Part shown: positions 1 to 8,329 of the stretch, in pieces
Position numbering within the stretch: the first letter of the stretch is position 1
Layout: every line of letters begins with the position of its first letter
DNA from: Betaproteobacteria bacterium
GTDB taxonomy: Bacteria; Pseudomonadota; Gammaproteobacteria; Burkholderiales; SG8-41
DNA length: 64,000 bases
NCBI GenBank assembly: GCA_016192825.1
Contig: JACPTK010000055.1
Span: 1-64,000, forward strand
Direction: 5' to 3'
Position numbers and translations under genes: made by a program
Notes under the pieces: generated by a model
Databases searched by the model: none
What the model was told of the DNA's origin: nothing
The model's input: only the letters and a program-made list of their open reading frames with translations

Positions 1-68
1 ACCAGCACTACCGCATCGAATGCGCGCTCGAGGTCGAACTGGGTCTGGCCGGACTGCGGCTGAAATGA
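1..68 (+). CDS. C-terminal end of an unidentified protein (5' cut by window edge)
   Basis: A frame open from the window edge ends at TGA 66-68 and encodes a tail rich in Glu, Leu and Gly (ends VELGLAGLRLK). Codon choice is GC-rich like the surrounding genes. Too little is present to assign a family. It is called a gene end only because the frame is open from the edge and a repeat-rich, gene-free region follows. Confidence 0.4.
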   Translation, partial: QHYRIECALEVELGLAGLRLK

Positions 69-135
69 CTCCGGGAAGGCCCAGGACTGATCTTCGGACA
101 TGCCGCAATTTTGCCACGGCGGAAGAGCAAGGCGA

Positions 136-170
136 ATGGCGGATGGCGGATGGCGGATGGCGGATGGCGA
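136..170. repeat. Heptamer tandem array (GGATGGC)n
   Basis: About five head-to-tail copies of a 7-bp unit GGATGGC with slight decay at both ends. It is the first of several unrelated short-unit arrays in this window. It lies just after the end of the truncated first gene. Confidence 0.75.
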
Positions 171-615
171 ATGGGCTCCCGCAGAGCGGGGGCTCGTCAT
201 CCCTCGTCCCTCGTTATTAGTGCGCCAAGATTGGCCTACAAGAAAGCCTCATCAATAAGTTGAGCCTGGCTCCTCTGATTTCTACTCGTCGACAGAATCA
301 GTAGGGTCCTGCAGGCCCTTGCGGCAAATCGATCCATCGTCTCCTCCCGGATGTGTTGTGGTCGGGCGCGTCGCTGCCAAGTATACAAGCCGTCTGCAAC
401 CAAACAAACTTGGAATACCCCTGGAAGGACGACGGCGGAAGGATGAAGGATGACCCCCGCGCGTGGCGCGGAGCCCAGTCACGAGCCGCGAGGCACGACA
501 AAAAGCTTGACCGCCAAGACGCCAAAAAATAGACGGGATTAACAGGATTTACAGGACAGAACTACAACACACAGTCCCCGTCCCTCGAATCTCAGGGCGC
601 GCAGCGCTGTTGTCT

Positions 616-640
616 CCCTTCCCCCTTGAGGGGGGAAGGG
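616..640. repeat. Perfect 10-bp inverted repeat CCCTTCCCCC / GGGGGAAGGG
   Basis: The stem CCCTTCCCCC (616-625) and its exact complement (631-640) enclose the loop TTGAG. A GC-rich GGGGATGGGGGT run follows. No T-tract follows, so a classical intrinsic terminator is not supported; a REP-like dispersed palindrome is the alternative reading. Confidence 0.7.
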
Positions 641-926
641 CGGGGATGGGGGTGACGGCCTCTCATCCCTGCTCTTGGACTCCTCATCCCTCATCCCTGC
701 TGTCAACGCGCCAAGGGTGGTAACAGGAAGCGCTCTTGGAATTATATGTAGTAACTCAGATTTGAATGGGCACGCTTGCCAGCGTCCCCGTGGCCGCCGT
801 GCGGTACGGCCTGCACCTGTCGGCGAGCGGGATAGTTCCCGAGGTGACACCGGCAATCATGCGCGCGAACAAGCTCGACGCAGCAAAGGCTTTCGTTTCT
901 GAGCGGGTTGCGTAGAATACTTGCTG

Positions 927-936
927 AGGAGGTGAC
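927..936 (+). promoter_or_regulatory. Strong Shine-Dalgarno deciding the start at 941
   Basis: AGGAGGTGAC lies 4 bases before ATG 941. It is close to a perfect anti-16S match and selects this ATG over an upstream in-frame ATG at 908. Confidence 0.8.
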
Positions 937-940
937 GTCA

Positions 941-1720
941 ATGAGAATAGAAACGTTGGCAGTGGACCCGAGCACCCTGCGGGAGGAAGTCAAGAGCAAG
1001 TACCGTGACGTAGCCTGCAATCCGCACGGTGAATATCACTTTCATACCGGAAGACCGCTCGCGCAGCGCCTTGGGTATGATCAGACCGTGGTGGAAGCGA
1101 TGCCGGATGTGGCTGTCGAATCGTTCGCCGGGGTGGCAAACCCGTTCCTGCTCCGGACGCTTGCGCGGGGCGATAAGGTGGTCGATGCAGGATCCGGCGG
1201 AGGATTCGACTCCTTTATCGCCGCGCATCAGGTCGGTTCGGAAGGCCGGGTGGTCGGAATAGACATGCTCCCCGAAATGCTCGAGAAATCCCAAAAGGCC
1301 GCGAAGCTCATGGGGCTCGCGCATGTCGAGTTTCGCGAAGGGATCCTCGAAGAGATGCCGGTAGAGGACGGCTGGGCGGACGTCGCTATCAGCAACGGTG
1401 TGATCAACCTGTGTGCGGACAAGAAGCGGGTCTTTGGCGAGTTGTGGCGGGTTCTTCGCCCCGGCGGCAGTCTGCAGTTCGCCGACATCGCGAATGGCAA
1501 GCCGGTGCCCGAGTCGGCGGTCCGCAACATCGACCTATGGACGGCTTGAATAGCCGGTGGCCTTCCGTGCGAAGGCTGGCAGGCGATGATGAAGGAAGTC
1601 GGCTTCGTCGACATTCAGGTGAGCAGGCCGTTAGACCCGTTCGGCGGGGCCCGAGGCGAAAAGAACGCGCGGCGGTTCGAGGTCTACGGCTACACTTTCA
1701 TGGCGCGCAAGCCCGGCTAA
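941..1720 (+). CDS. ArsM-like SAM-dependent methyltransferase with in-frame TGA (candidate selenoprotein)
   Basis: Class I SAM methyltransferase. The SAM-binding glycine motif VVDAGSGGGFDS is at residues 80-91, followed by VVGIDMLPEML, ISNGVINL and VLRPGGSLQFADIANG. At codon 203 the frame meets TGA (1547-1549), yet the same frame continues without interruption as IAGGLPCEGWQAMM... to TAA at 1718-1720, giving 259 residues. Relatives, as I recall them, read W-T-G-C-I-A-G-G here, with Cys exactly at the TGA position; in ArsM-type enzymes such a Cys takes part in As(III) binding. A hairpin begins 11 bases after the TGA with its loop 17 bases after it, as bacterial SECIS elements do. Reading as Sec is inference; a recent nonsense mutation (TGC to TGA) is the alternative. 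If termination occurs, the product is 202 residues. The 3' end overlaps the convergent next gene by about 23 bases. Confidence 0.72.
1553..1580 (+). promoter_or_regulatory. Candidate bacterial SECIS hairpin
   Basis: Stem GCCTTC (1560-1565) pairs perfectly with GAAGGC (1571-1576) around the 5-nt loop CGTGC. A second short stem GCC (1553-1555) pairs with GGC (1578-1580) across an asymmetric bulge containing a U. The loop starts 17 nt after the TGA and has a G in its first two positions; both agree with the bacterial SECIS rules as I remember them. Confidence 0.5.
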
Positions 1721-2156
1721 GCGGTCCGTGGTCCTGGACTCCGGCCCGTAACGTAATGTTTGGTTCTCTGGCTTGCTGCGCCTGATGGCGCGGACGCCGG
1801 TGAGCACGTTCCAACATGAGCACGCCCTTCCTGACCGTTACGGTGGGCGGGCCCAGCGGCGTGAGTTCGAGCTGCAGCGAATCGATCCCATCGAGGCCAT
1901 CCATGCGGCCCTTGCCTGTGAGGGTCTTGCCGTGCAGCCGCATCAATACGGTTACGGTCACTTCGAACCTATTGTCGTCCGCCGCGACGAAGATCGTGTC
2001 GGGCACGCCGTCCCCGGTGATGTCCGCATTCAGCCGCGACACGACGCGCCTGTTGTCCACAAAGCGGGCGATGTCGGCATTGCCGCCCACGCCCTCGGCC
2101 GCCTGCAGGCCACCGCAGGCGGCCAGCAACAGCGAGCTACATATCCAGCGCCTCAT
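1698..2156 (-). CDS. Secreted protein with FG-GAP/VCBS-like calcium motif, probably 3'-truncated
   Basis: The 152-residue product starts with a signal peptide carrying a possible lipobox (LLLAACGG). Residues about 43-60 read ADITGDGVPDTIFVAADD, the Asp-rich loop typical of FG-GAP/VCBS propeller blades. After VRKGVLMLE (about residue 113) the translation becomes Arg/Gln-rich and unlike the rest; another frame over the same bases continues more plausibly, so a frameshift or 3' erosion is suspected. It is convergent with, and overlaps, the methyltransferase. Function unknown; probably periplasmic or outer-membrane anchored. Confidence 0.55.
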   Translation of the reverse strand: MRRWICSSLLLAACGGLQAAEGVGGNADIARFVDNRRVVSRLNADITGDGVPDTIFVAADDNRFEVTVTVLMRLHGKTLTGKGRMDGLDGIDSLQLELTPLGPPTVTVRKGVLMLERAHRRPRHQAQQAREPNITLRAGVQDHGPLSRACAP

Positions 2157-2224
2157 AGTCCCCCGATCACGGTTTCTGCGGGAAGTATCGCGCCAATCCC
2201 TGCCCTGAGCCGAATGCCATGCGC

Positions 2225-2392
2225 ATTTGGGGAAACCCGTGAGGGCGGGAGTGGGAGGGCGACAGAACCCGGGAGGGCGGGAGCGCGGGAGATGGACAAA
2301 ACGTATTCGATCTCACGATTTCCCGATCTCACGATCTCCCGGCGTTTCCACCTCCCGATCTCCCGATTTCCCGATCTCCCGGGTTGATTCCG
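2225..2392. repeat. GGGAGRGC / TCTCCCGA octamer array, copy 1
   Basis: The left half carries purine-rich octamers of the GGGAGGGC type, including a CGACAGAACCCG spacer. The right half carries the complementary TCTCCCGA and TTTCCCGA octamers. The halves can fold as one long imperfect hairpin. The MFS stop codon and its last 20 or so codons lie inside the right half. Related copies are at 3668-3825 and 25600-25790. Confidence 0.8.
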
Positions 2393-3620
2393 TCTCCACC
2401 TGCTTCGGCGGTTTCGCCATCAGGAAAAACAACGACCCGAGGCCGGACATCACCGCCAGGATCGTGAAGCCCATGCGGTAGTTGCCGGTCCAGTCGGCGA
2501 AGACGCCGGCCAGAATCGGTCCGCCGATCTGGCCGATAACCATGATCATCGACGATAGCCCGATGATCATGCCGATCGAGCTCCGTCCGAAATAGTCGGC
2601 GCGCATCGCCTGCATGAACGGGCCGCGCAGGCCCCAGGCGACGCCGTGCACCAGCGCCGCGATCACCAGGACGACGAGACCGGTGGCGTAAGTGAGCATG
2701 AGCAGGCCGGTTGCGTGCATCAGCATGCAGGCCGCCGCGACCAGGCGCTTCTGGAACCGGTCGCCGATCACCCATCCCAGCATCACCCCGCCGAATTGCC
2801 CGATCGTCACCAGGGTGAACACGAGCGTGGCCACGGAGAGCGAGTAGCCCAGGCCTTCCTTGATATGGGTGACGGCGTGCACGTTCACGGCGGTCACCGC
2901 CAGCAGCGCAAAAGCGTGGCCGAGCCCCATCAGCCAGAAGGCGCTGGTCCGCAGCGCCTCGCGCGCGCTGAGGCCGTGCCGCACGGGCGCCGCCGCACGC
3001 CGGGTGCCTGTGTCTTTGGGCGCTGTTGGCGCGCCGTCCACGGTTTCGCCGTGATCCTCCGGGCGGCCGCGGATCACGCGTGCCAGCGGCCAGCCGATCA
3101 GGATCGAGACGATGCCCGAGCCGAGGGCGGTCGCCCGCCAGCCGTAGGCCTGAATCGAAGCGGCAACGAGGAACACGAAAAGTCCGCCGAGCGCACTGCC
3201 GAACTGGAGCGCGGAGAGCGCGCGGGCACGGCGCTTCTCGAACCAGTGGATGATCGCAACGCCCACGATGGAGTTGCTGAACATGCTCGAACCCAGCGCG
3301 ACGACCACGAACGCCGCGTAGAAGCCGGCGAGCGTATCGATCCGGGACAGGAGCATGAAGCCGATGCCGAACATGACGATGCCGGCGCGGACGATGCCCC
3401 GCGGCCCGAAGCGGTCCACCGCCCAGCCGAGCACCGGGCCGAGGATCGCGACTTCCGTCGATTTCAGCGCGGCGGCGCCGGCAACGGCGGTCTTGCTCCA
3501 GCCGCGATCCTCGACCAGGACCGCGAGATAGACGCCAAAAGCCTGGTTCAGCAGCAGGCTCTGCAGGAACTGCAGGGCGCCGCCGGCGACCACGATGCGC
3601 CAGCCATAAAAGAGCTTCAT
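2313..3620 (-). CDS. MFS transporter (monocarboxylate/OxlT-like)
   Basis: The 435-residue protein has about 12 hydrophobic segments, begins MKLFYGWRIVVAGGALQF, and has the motif A-like loop GWAVDRFGPRG after the second segment. A polar loop (about residues 195-220, PEDHGETVDG...) separates the two six-helix halves. This start pattern is common in the MFS monocarboxylate/oxalate-formate group, so uptake of a small organic acid at the inner membrane is the best guess. The last 25 or so residues (TREIGKSGDREVE...) are hydrophilic and encoded by the flanking octamer array, so the natural C-terminus has been replaced or extended by repeat DNA. It is divergent from the quinone oxidoreductase. Confidence 0.85.
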   Translation of the reverse strand: MKLFYGWRIVVAGGALQFLQSLLLNQAFGVYLAVLVEDRGWSKTAVAGAAALKSTEVAILGPVLGWAVDRFGPRGIVRAGIVMFGIGFMLLSRIDTLAGFYAAFVVVALGSSMFSNSIVGVAIIHWFEKRRARALSALQFGSALGGLFVFLVAASIQAYGWRATALGSGIVSILIGWPLARVIRGRPEDHGETVDGAPTAPKDTGTRRAAAPVRHGLSAREALRTSAFWLMGLGHAFALLAVTAVNVHAVTHIKEGLGYSLSVATLVFTLVTIGQFGGVMLGWVIGDRFQKRLVAAACMLMHATGLLMLTYATGLVVLVIAALVHGVAWGLRGPFMQAMRADYFGRSSIGMIIGLSSMIMVIGQIGGPILAGVFADWTGNYRMGFTILAVMSGLGSLFFLMAKPPKQVETESTREIGKSGDREVETPGDREIGKS

Positions 3621-3667
3621 GAGAGATCCCGAGAATAACGCAGGCGGCGCGGGCTCCGATAGAGCCA

Positions 3668-3825
3668 GAAGACGGGAGAGCGGGAGGTCGGGAGAGCGGG
3701 AGGGCGACAGAACCCGGGAGGGCGGGAGATGGACGAGGCAAGTTCGATCTTACGATCTCCCGATCTAACGACCTCCCGGTCTTTCGATCTCCCGCTCTCC
3801 CGACCTCCCGCCCTCACGGCTCTTT
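3668..3825. repeat. GGGAGAGC / TCTCCCGA octamer array, copy 2
   Basis: Purine-rich octamers (GGGAGAGC, GGGAGGTC, GGGAGGGC) with the CGACAGAACCCG spacer occupy the left half, and pyrimidine-rich complements occupy the right half. It fills most of the divergent spacer between the MFS gene and the quinone oxidoreductase gene, where both promoters are expected. Confidence 0.85.
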
Positions 3826-3871
3826 GTATGCGTGCTAGCATGGCGCCGCGACACAATATTCGGGAGAGAAG

Positions 3872-4795
3872 ATGAAAGCCGCGTTCTTCATGAAAAACGG
3901 CGGGCCGGAGGTGATGCAGTACGGCGAGGTCCCGGACCCGGTGGCCGGGCCCGGCCAGGTGCTGGTCGACGTCCACGCGGCGAGCGTGAACGGGGCCGAC
4001 TGGAAAGTGCGCATGGGTCACTATGCCCCGACCACCACGTTCCCCTACATCCCGGGACGGGATTTTTCCGGCGTGGTGAGCGCGCTCGGCGCCGGCGTGA
4101 GCGACCTCAAGGTCGGCGATTCGGTGTTCGGGGTGGTCGAGGTGACCGGTGAAGCGTGCTATGCCGAGAAGGTCGCGATCGGGTCGGCCATCGTCGCGAA
4201 GAAGCCGGACAGCCTCACGCACGTCGAAGCGGCCTCGCTGGCGCTGATCGGCCTCACCGCGCTCGTGTCGATCGAGGACACGCTGCAACTGAAGTCCGGC
4301 GAAACGATACTCATCCAGGGCGGCGCCGGCGGCGTGGCCGGCTTCGCGGTGCAGGTCGCCAAGCACATCGGAGCGCGCGTCATCACGACCGCGAGCGCGG
4401 CCAACCACGATTACCTGCGCAAGCTCGGCGCCGACCAGATCATCGACTACAGCAGGCAGGACTTCACGCAGGTCGTGTCCGGCTGCGACGCGGTGTTCGA
4501 CACCGTCGGCGGCGACGTGGTCAATCGCTCGTTCGCCGTGCTGCGGCCGGGCGGACGCGCTGCGTTCATCGGCTCGGGCCCCACGGCGCCCGTCCCGCCG
4601 CGCAACGACGTTGTTTCGCTGCGCCCCAAGGTCGGGCGCGACCGCGCGCATCTCGAGCGGATCGTCGCGCTCGTCACCGCGGGCGCGGTGCGCGTGCCGG
4701 AGATCAAGGTCTATCCGTTGTCCGAGGCCGCCGAGGCCCACCGGGTGAGCCAGGGACGCCACCTGCGCGGCAAGCTCGTTTTCAAGGTCCGCTAG
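3872..4795 (+). CDS. NADP-dependent quinone oxidoreductase-like MDR protein
   Basis: The 307-residue protein is a zinc-free medium-chain dehydrogenase/reductase. The N-terminal GroES-like part (VPDPVAGPGQVLVDVHAASVN, then YIPGRDFSGVV) is followed by the Rossmann motif GGAGGVAGFAVQVAKHIGA near residues 150-168 and the conserved FDTVGG. This matches the quinone oxidoreductase/zeta-crystallin group, which reduces quinones or alpha,beta-unsaturated carbonyls with NADPH in the cytoplasm. Start chosen at ATG 3872 after GGGAGAGAAG. Natural substrate unknown. Confidence 0.88.
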   Translation: MKAAFFMKNGGPEVMQYGEVPDPVAGPGQVLVDVHAASVNGADWKVRMGHYAPTTTFPYIPGRDFSGVVSALGAGVSDLKVGDSVFGVVEVTGEACYAEKVAIGSAIVAKKPDSLTHVEAASLALIGLTALVSIEDTLQLKSGETILIQGGAGGVAGFAVQVAKHIGARVITTASAANHDYLRKLGADQIIDYSRQDFTQVVSGCDAVFDTVGGDVVNRSFAVLRPGGRAAFIGSGPTAPVPPRNDVVSLRPKVGRDRAHLERIVALVTAGAVRVPEIKVYPLSEAAEAHRVSQGRHLRGKLVFKVR

Positions 4796-4811
4796 GAGAC
4801 CTGAAACGGAA

Positions 4812-4872
4812 AAGGGCTAGTTCCCGCAGTGCGGGCGTCCAATCACCATTCACCAGTCACGACTCACGCCTT
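4812..4872. repeat. Hairpin plus TCACCA/TCACGA short repeats
   Basis: A CCCGCAGTGCGGG palindrome (about 4826-4838) precedes short CACCATTCACCAGTCACGAC-type repeats with a 7-8 bp period. It lies between the convergent quinone oxidoreductase and adenylate kinase genes. The hairpin-then-array layout is the same as at 178-215, although the repeat sequence differs. Confidence 0.6.
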
Positions 4873-4885
4873 TGCTTGCCCAGCC

Positions 4886-5632
4886 TCAGGCTCTTGCCTC
4901 GAGCATTTTCTCCGTGCGCTGGTAAATGGCTTCCGGCGATCCCTCGGCGGACACGCTCACGAGCAGGTTCCGCTTGCGGTAATAGTCGGCCAACGAGGCG
5001 GTGCTGGCTGCGTAGGCGGCCATGCGCACCTTGACCGATTCCGGCCGGTCATCGTCCCGCTGGATCAGACGGCCTCCGCACGCGTCGCAGGTGCCTTCGA
5101 CCTTCGGGGGCTTGGTCTGGACGTGGTACACCGCCTTGCACTTCTCGCAAGTGCGGCGGCCGCTCAGCCGGGCGACGATGGTATCGAGGGGCAGCTCGTA
5201 GCTCAGCACGGCATCGAGCTTGATGCGCTCGCTCGCCAACAGCTTGGTCAGCGCCTCGGCCTGGTACACGGTGCGAGGGAATCCGTCCAGCAGAAAACCG
5301 CTTCTGCACCGCATGCAGGTAGTGCGCTCCTTGATGATGTCGAGCACGGTCTCGTCCGTGACGAGTTCACCCCTTTGCATGGCCTCAAGGGCGCTGTTGA
5401 TGGCCGGGCTGCGGTCGCACTCGGCGGTGGACTTCGCCGCGCGGAAGACGTCGCCCGTGGAAAGCTGGCAGGCGCCGAGACGCTCGCTCAGCAATTCCGC
5501 CTGGGTTCCCTTGCCGACCCCGGGGGCTCCGAGCAGGATGAAATAACGGGGGCGTGCCGGGATTTGCGGCAGGTTGCTGCAATGGGCGGCGGGTCCTTTG
5601 ATCCAGGCGGCGCGGTCGTTTTTCGCGAGCAT
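4886..5632 (-). CDS. Adenylate kinase, zinc-lid type, with N-terminal extension
   Basis: Catalyses ATP + AMP to 2 ADP. The P-loop GAPGVGKGTQAE is at about residues 35-46, the AMP-binding STGD and DGFPRT motifs follow, and the lid carries the Cys4 pattern CEKC...CDAC expected to bind zinc. At 248 residues it is about 30 longer than usual because residues 1-29 precede the usual start; GGAAAGGA upstream of ATG 5632 supports the longer form. A stretch TTCMRCRSG just before FLLDGFPR is also unusual. It may be a second, divergent adenylate kinase rather than the housekeeping copy, which normally starts near the P-loop. Confidence 0.88.
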   Translation of the reverse strand: MLAKNDRAAWIKGPAAHCSNLPQIPARPRYFILLGAPGVGKGTQAELLSERLGACQLSTGDVFRAAKSTAECDRSPAINSALEAMQRGELVTDETVLDIIKERTTCMRCRSGFLLDGFPRTVYQAEALTKLLASERIKLDAVLSYELPLDTIVARLSGRRTCEKCKAVYHVQTKPPKVEGTCDACGGRLIQRDDDRPESVKVRMAAYAASTASLADYYRKRNLLVSVSAEGSPEAIYQRTEKMLEARA

Positions 5633-5774
5633 GGTGTTGTCCTTTCCTCTGGAAGTGCAATGGTGACCGGATCGCCACCGATCGTGCCAGCGAGAATCAC
5701 CAGAGTGGAGTTTGTGACGATCGAAGTCCGATGTCTCTGACGCAGATCAAAGGACATTGAAATAGCGGCGCGGA

Positions 5775-5862
5775 GACGCCGCTGGTGGCCGTGATAGGTG
5801 AAAGGGGATAGGGGATATCCCTTATCACTCGTTACTCGTCACTCATTACTCGTGGCTCACCA
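5775..5862. repeat. ACTCGTT/ACTCATT heptamer array with GCGGCG...CGCCGC hairpin
   Basis: A GCGGCG/CGCCGC hairpin (near 5766-5783) is followed by a palindromic AGGGGATAGGGGATATCCCTT segment and then heptamers ACTCGTT, ACTCGTC, ACTCATT, ACTCGTG. This is another member of the hairpin-plus-array pattern; it ends just before the stop codon of the EAL gene. Confidence 0.65.
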
Positions 5863-5870
5863 CGCCGTTC

Positions 5871-6674
5871 TCACTCCAATGGCGCCGGCTTCGCTATCCC
5901 GTAACCCTGAGCGTAATCGATACCGATTTTCTTGAGCTTTGCGAGGGTCTCACGGCGTTCGACCAGTTCGGCGATCGTTCGTATGCCGATTTCCCGGCAG
6001 GCTTCGTGTATCGCGCCCGCATCGGCAAAGCTCTTCTCGTCTTCGTGTATCCGCCTGACGATACGCCCGTCGATTTTCACGAGATTGATGCCCAGGGCCT
6101 GCAGCATTTCTGTCGAAACCAGCTCGCCGCTGTAGTCCGTGACGACGAACCCGCAGCCCAGGGGCTTCAGGGGCAGGATGAATTGATCCAGCGACAGGGC
6201 ATACTTGTCGACGTCCTCCTCGGAGATTTCAAAGAGAAGGTGCCGGGGCGGCACCTGGCTTTTCGCCAATTGCCTTGCGACGAAGTTCGCAAATCCGGGC
6301 CCGACGATCGAATCGCTGGAGAGATTGATGGTGCAGTGCGTGTTGTTCCAGTTTTTCTGGGCCAACTTGCGTTTGGCCGCATGCCACCGGATGACGTTGC
6401 TGATTACCCATTTATCCATCGTCGCCATCAGGTTTTGCTGCTCCAGTATCGGAAAGAACCCGCCGGGAGGCAGCAGTTTCTGCTCCTCCTCCAGAAAGCG
6501 GACGAAAATTTCCCGATAGCTGGATTGGCCGCCCGGTGAGACTATCGGCTTGATTGCCTGGAAGTAAAGAATAAACTGGCCTCCCTTGAGGGCGGCGATC
6601 AGGTTTCCCGCAATGTCGTCCTGTTCGGGTTCGTTGGCCATGATTGAGCTGATCTCGCCTCTTTCCCGTCCCAT
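5871..6674 (-). CDS. Degenerate EAL-domain protein
   Basis: The 267-residue protein matches the EAL (cyclic-di-GMP phosphodiesterase) fold along its length: YREIFVRF in place of the EAL motif, INLSSDSI, FEISEED, VKIDG, AELVE, and a C-terminal DYAQGYGIAKPAPL. The DDFG loop reads TDYSG, so the second metal-binding Asp is replaced by Tyr, and EAL itself reads EIF. It is therefore probably a c-di-GMP sensor or catalytically inactive protein. No GGDEF or sensor domain is attached. An in-frame ATG at 6641 (MANEPEQ) is an alternative start. Confidence 0.8.
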   Translation of the reverse strand: MGRERGEISSIMANEPEQDDIAGNLIAALKGGQFILYFQAIKPIVSPGGQSSYREIFVRFLEEEQKLLPPGGFFPILEQQNLMATMDKWVISNVIRWHAAKRKLAQKNWNNTHCTINLSSDSIVGPGFANFVARQLAKSQVPPRHLLFEISEEDVDKYALSLDQFILPLKPLGCGFVVTDYSGELVSTEMLQALGINLVKIDGRIVRRIHEDEKSFADAGAIHEACREIGIRTIAELVERRETLAKLKKIGIDYAQGYGIAKPAPLE

Positions 6675-6971
6675 TTCCGTCGTCCTGCCTTCCCCGTCCG
6701 AACTTAGGGTAGAACGAGAATCGGATGAAAATCAAATCTATCAATTTGTTAGATTTTAGGTTTCCCCGTTAATCCGTTGATTGCAACGTCACATCGACAA
6801 TCGTCCACGCTTGGCGTTGTCTTCGAGTTCTTGGATTTTCGAGATCTGTTCGCCTTGCGTCCTCCGCGTCCTTCGCGATCCGTAGCACGCTTTCCAGGCG
6901 GCGCAGCTTTCCAGCCGCCAATCAACGCTACAATGCGCCCGTAGCGCCGCCAGGAAAAACCAGAACAATCC

Positions 6972-8105
6972 ATGAAGAATCCGCGCAGCTCCGGTCGCAA
7001 GTCGCCGATGGCGGATCCCGATCGTCTGTTCGATGCGGACCACCCGCTCGAGATCGCGGACCAGGGCTGCTTCTTCGCCGGCGGATCCTACGTCGAGACC
7101 GAAGACGGGCGGGTCATGCTGGGGCAGATGTTCGTGCAGTACCAGATCCCCGCGAAGCGCCGCCATCCCCATCCCCTGGTCATGATCCACGGCGGCGGGC
7201 AGACCGGCGTCGGTTTCCTCGGCACGCCGGACGGGCGCCGGGGATGGGCGGACTACTTCCTCGCGAACGGGTATGCCGTTTACGTCGTGGATCAGCCGGC
7301 GCGGGGGCGCTCGGGATTCTTCAGGAAAGGCTACGGCGATGCGGCTCACCGCAACGCGGATGCGATCGCCGGGCGGTTCACGGTCCCGGAGGCCCGCAAG
7401 CTGTGGCCCCAGGCCGTGCGGCACACGCAATGGCCGGGCAGCGGCGTCGCCGGCGATCCGGCGTTCGACCAGTTCTACGCCTCCCAGGTCGAAAGCATGT
7501 CCGATGCCGCCGCCGTCGAGCGCATGATGCGCGAGGCCGGCGCCGCGCTGCTCGATCGCATCGGCCCGGCGATCCTGCTCACGCATTCCCAGGGCGGGCC
7601 GTTCGGCTGGACGATTGCCGATGCCCGGCCGCAGCAGGTGCGGGCAATCCTGGCGATCGAGCCCAACGGCGCCCCGGTCTACGAGGTGAAGTTTACCGGC
7701 CCGCCGGACTGGTTCGAGGACGAAGCCGTTACCCGTCCCTGGGGCATCACCCGCGGCCCGTTGACGTTCATGCCGGCAGTGTCGAATGTCGCGGACATGA
7801 AGTTCGTGAGGCAGGAGAAGCCGGACGGCCCCGGGCTGGTGCGCTGCTGGCTGCAGGCAAGGCCGGCGCGCCGGCTGCCGAATCTGCGCGGCATTCCCAT
7901 CCTGATCGTGACCGCGGAGGCCTCCTACCACGCGCCTTACGACCACTGCACGTCGCAGTTCCTGCGCCAGGCCGGGGTCGAGCACGATTTCGTCCGTCTC
8001 GAGGACGTCGGCATCCGCGGCAACGGCCACTTTATGATGCTGGAGAAGAACAATCTCGAGATCGCGCGGTATCTGCACGAGTGGCTCGAAACGAACGCGA
8101 TGTGA
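6972..8105 (+). CDS. Alpha/beta hydrolase (esterase family)
   Basis: The 377-residue protein has the oxyanion-hole segment MIHGGGQTGVGFLG near residues 72-85, the nucleophile elbow THSQGG near residue 202, and a late His in GNGHFMMLEKNN that fits the catalytic triad. Neither a signal peptide nor a membrane segment is evident, so it should be cytoplasmic. The family includes carboxylesterases of unknown substrate common in Burkholderiales. It is monocistronic as far as can be seen, between the EAL gene and the low-GC block. Confidence 0.82.
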   Translation: MKNPRSSGRKSPMADPDRLFDADHPLEIADQGCFFAGGSYVETEDGRVMLGQMFVQYQIPAKRRHPHPLVMIHGGGQTGVGFLGTPDGRRGWADYFLANGYAVYVVDQPARGRSGFFRKGYGDAAHRNADAIAGRFTVPEARKLWPQAVRHTQWPGSGVAGDPAFDQFYASQVESMSDAAAVERMMREAGAALLDRIGPAILLTHSQGGPFGWTIADARPQQVRAILAIEPNGAPVYEVKFTGPPDWFEDEAVTRPWGITRGPLTFMPAVSNVADMKFVRQEKPDGPGLVRCWLQARPARRLPNLRGIPILIVTAEASYHAPYDHCTSQFLRQAGVEHDFVRLEDVGIRGNGHFMMLEKNNLEIARYLHEWLETNAM

Positions 8106-8329
8106 AGGAAAACGAGTTGGCGAGAAGGGCCGTCGCGCCGGGGCACGCTTTGCCTTTGCGACGCGGGTGCTTCTGTCCGCGGCTTACCCCGCAGGGAACG
8201 CAACCGCCGCGCAGGACCTGCCCGCTTCGAATCAGGTGCGCCGGGTGCCGGGCTGCGGACGCGCCTTCTGCCCGCGCGCCACCTCGCGACATTACCATTC
8301 TCCTTAACACAAAGTAGTGCGCAGCCTGA

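Larger units (their letters stand above)
69..940. other. Gene-free region with several short-repeat patches
   Basis: No convincing gene is visible in these roughly 870 bases. Direct reading shows a heptamer array (unit GGATGGC) at 136-170; a CCCGCAGAGCGGG hairpin followed by ATCCCTCGTCCCTCG at 178-215; a run of the CCGCCAAGACGCCAA type and an ACAGGATT-type patch at 509-560; a perfect 10-bp hairpin at 616-640; and a CATCCCTC array near 660-700. The open frames here have repeat-derived, low-complexity translations. The promoter of the downstream methyltransferase should lie in the last 100 bases or so. Confidence 0.6.

Noticed and set aside
616-640. Intrinsic terminator
   Set aside because: A perfect hairpin, but without a following T-run and not directly after a gene.
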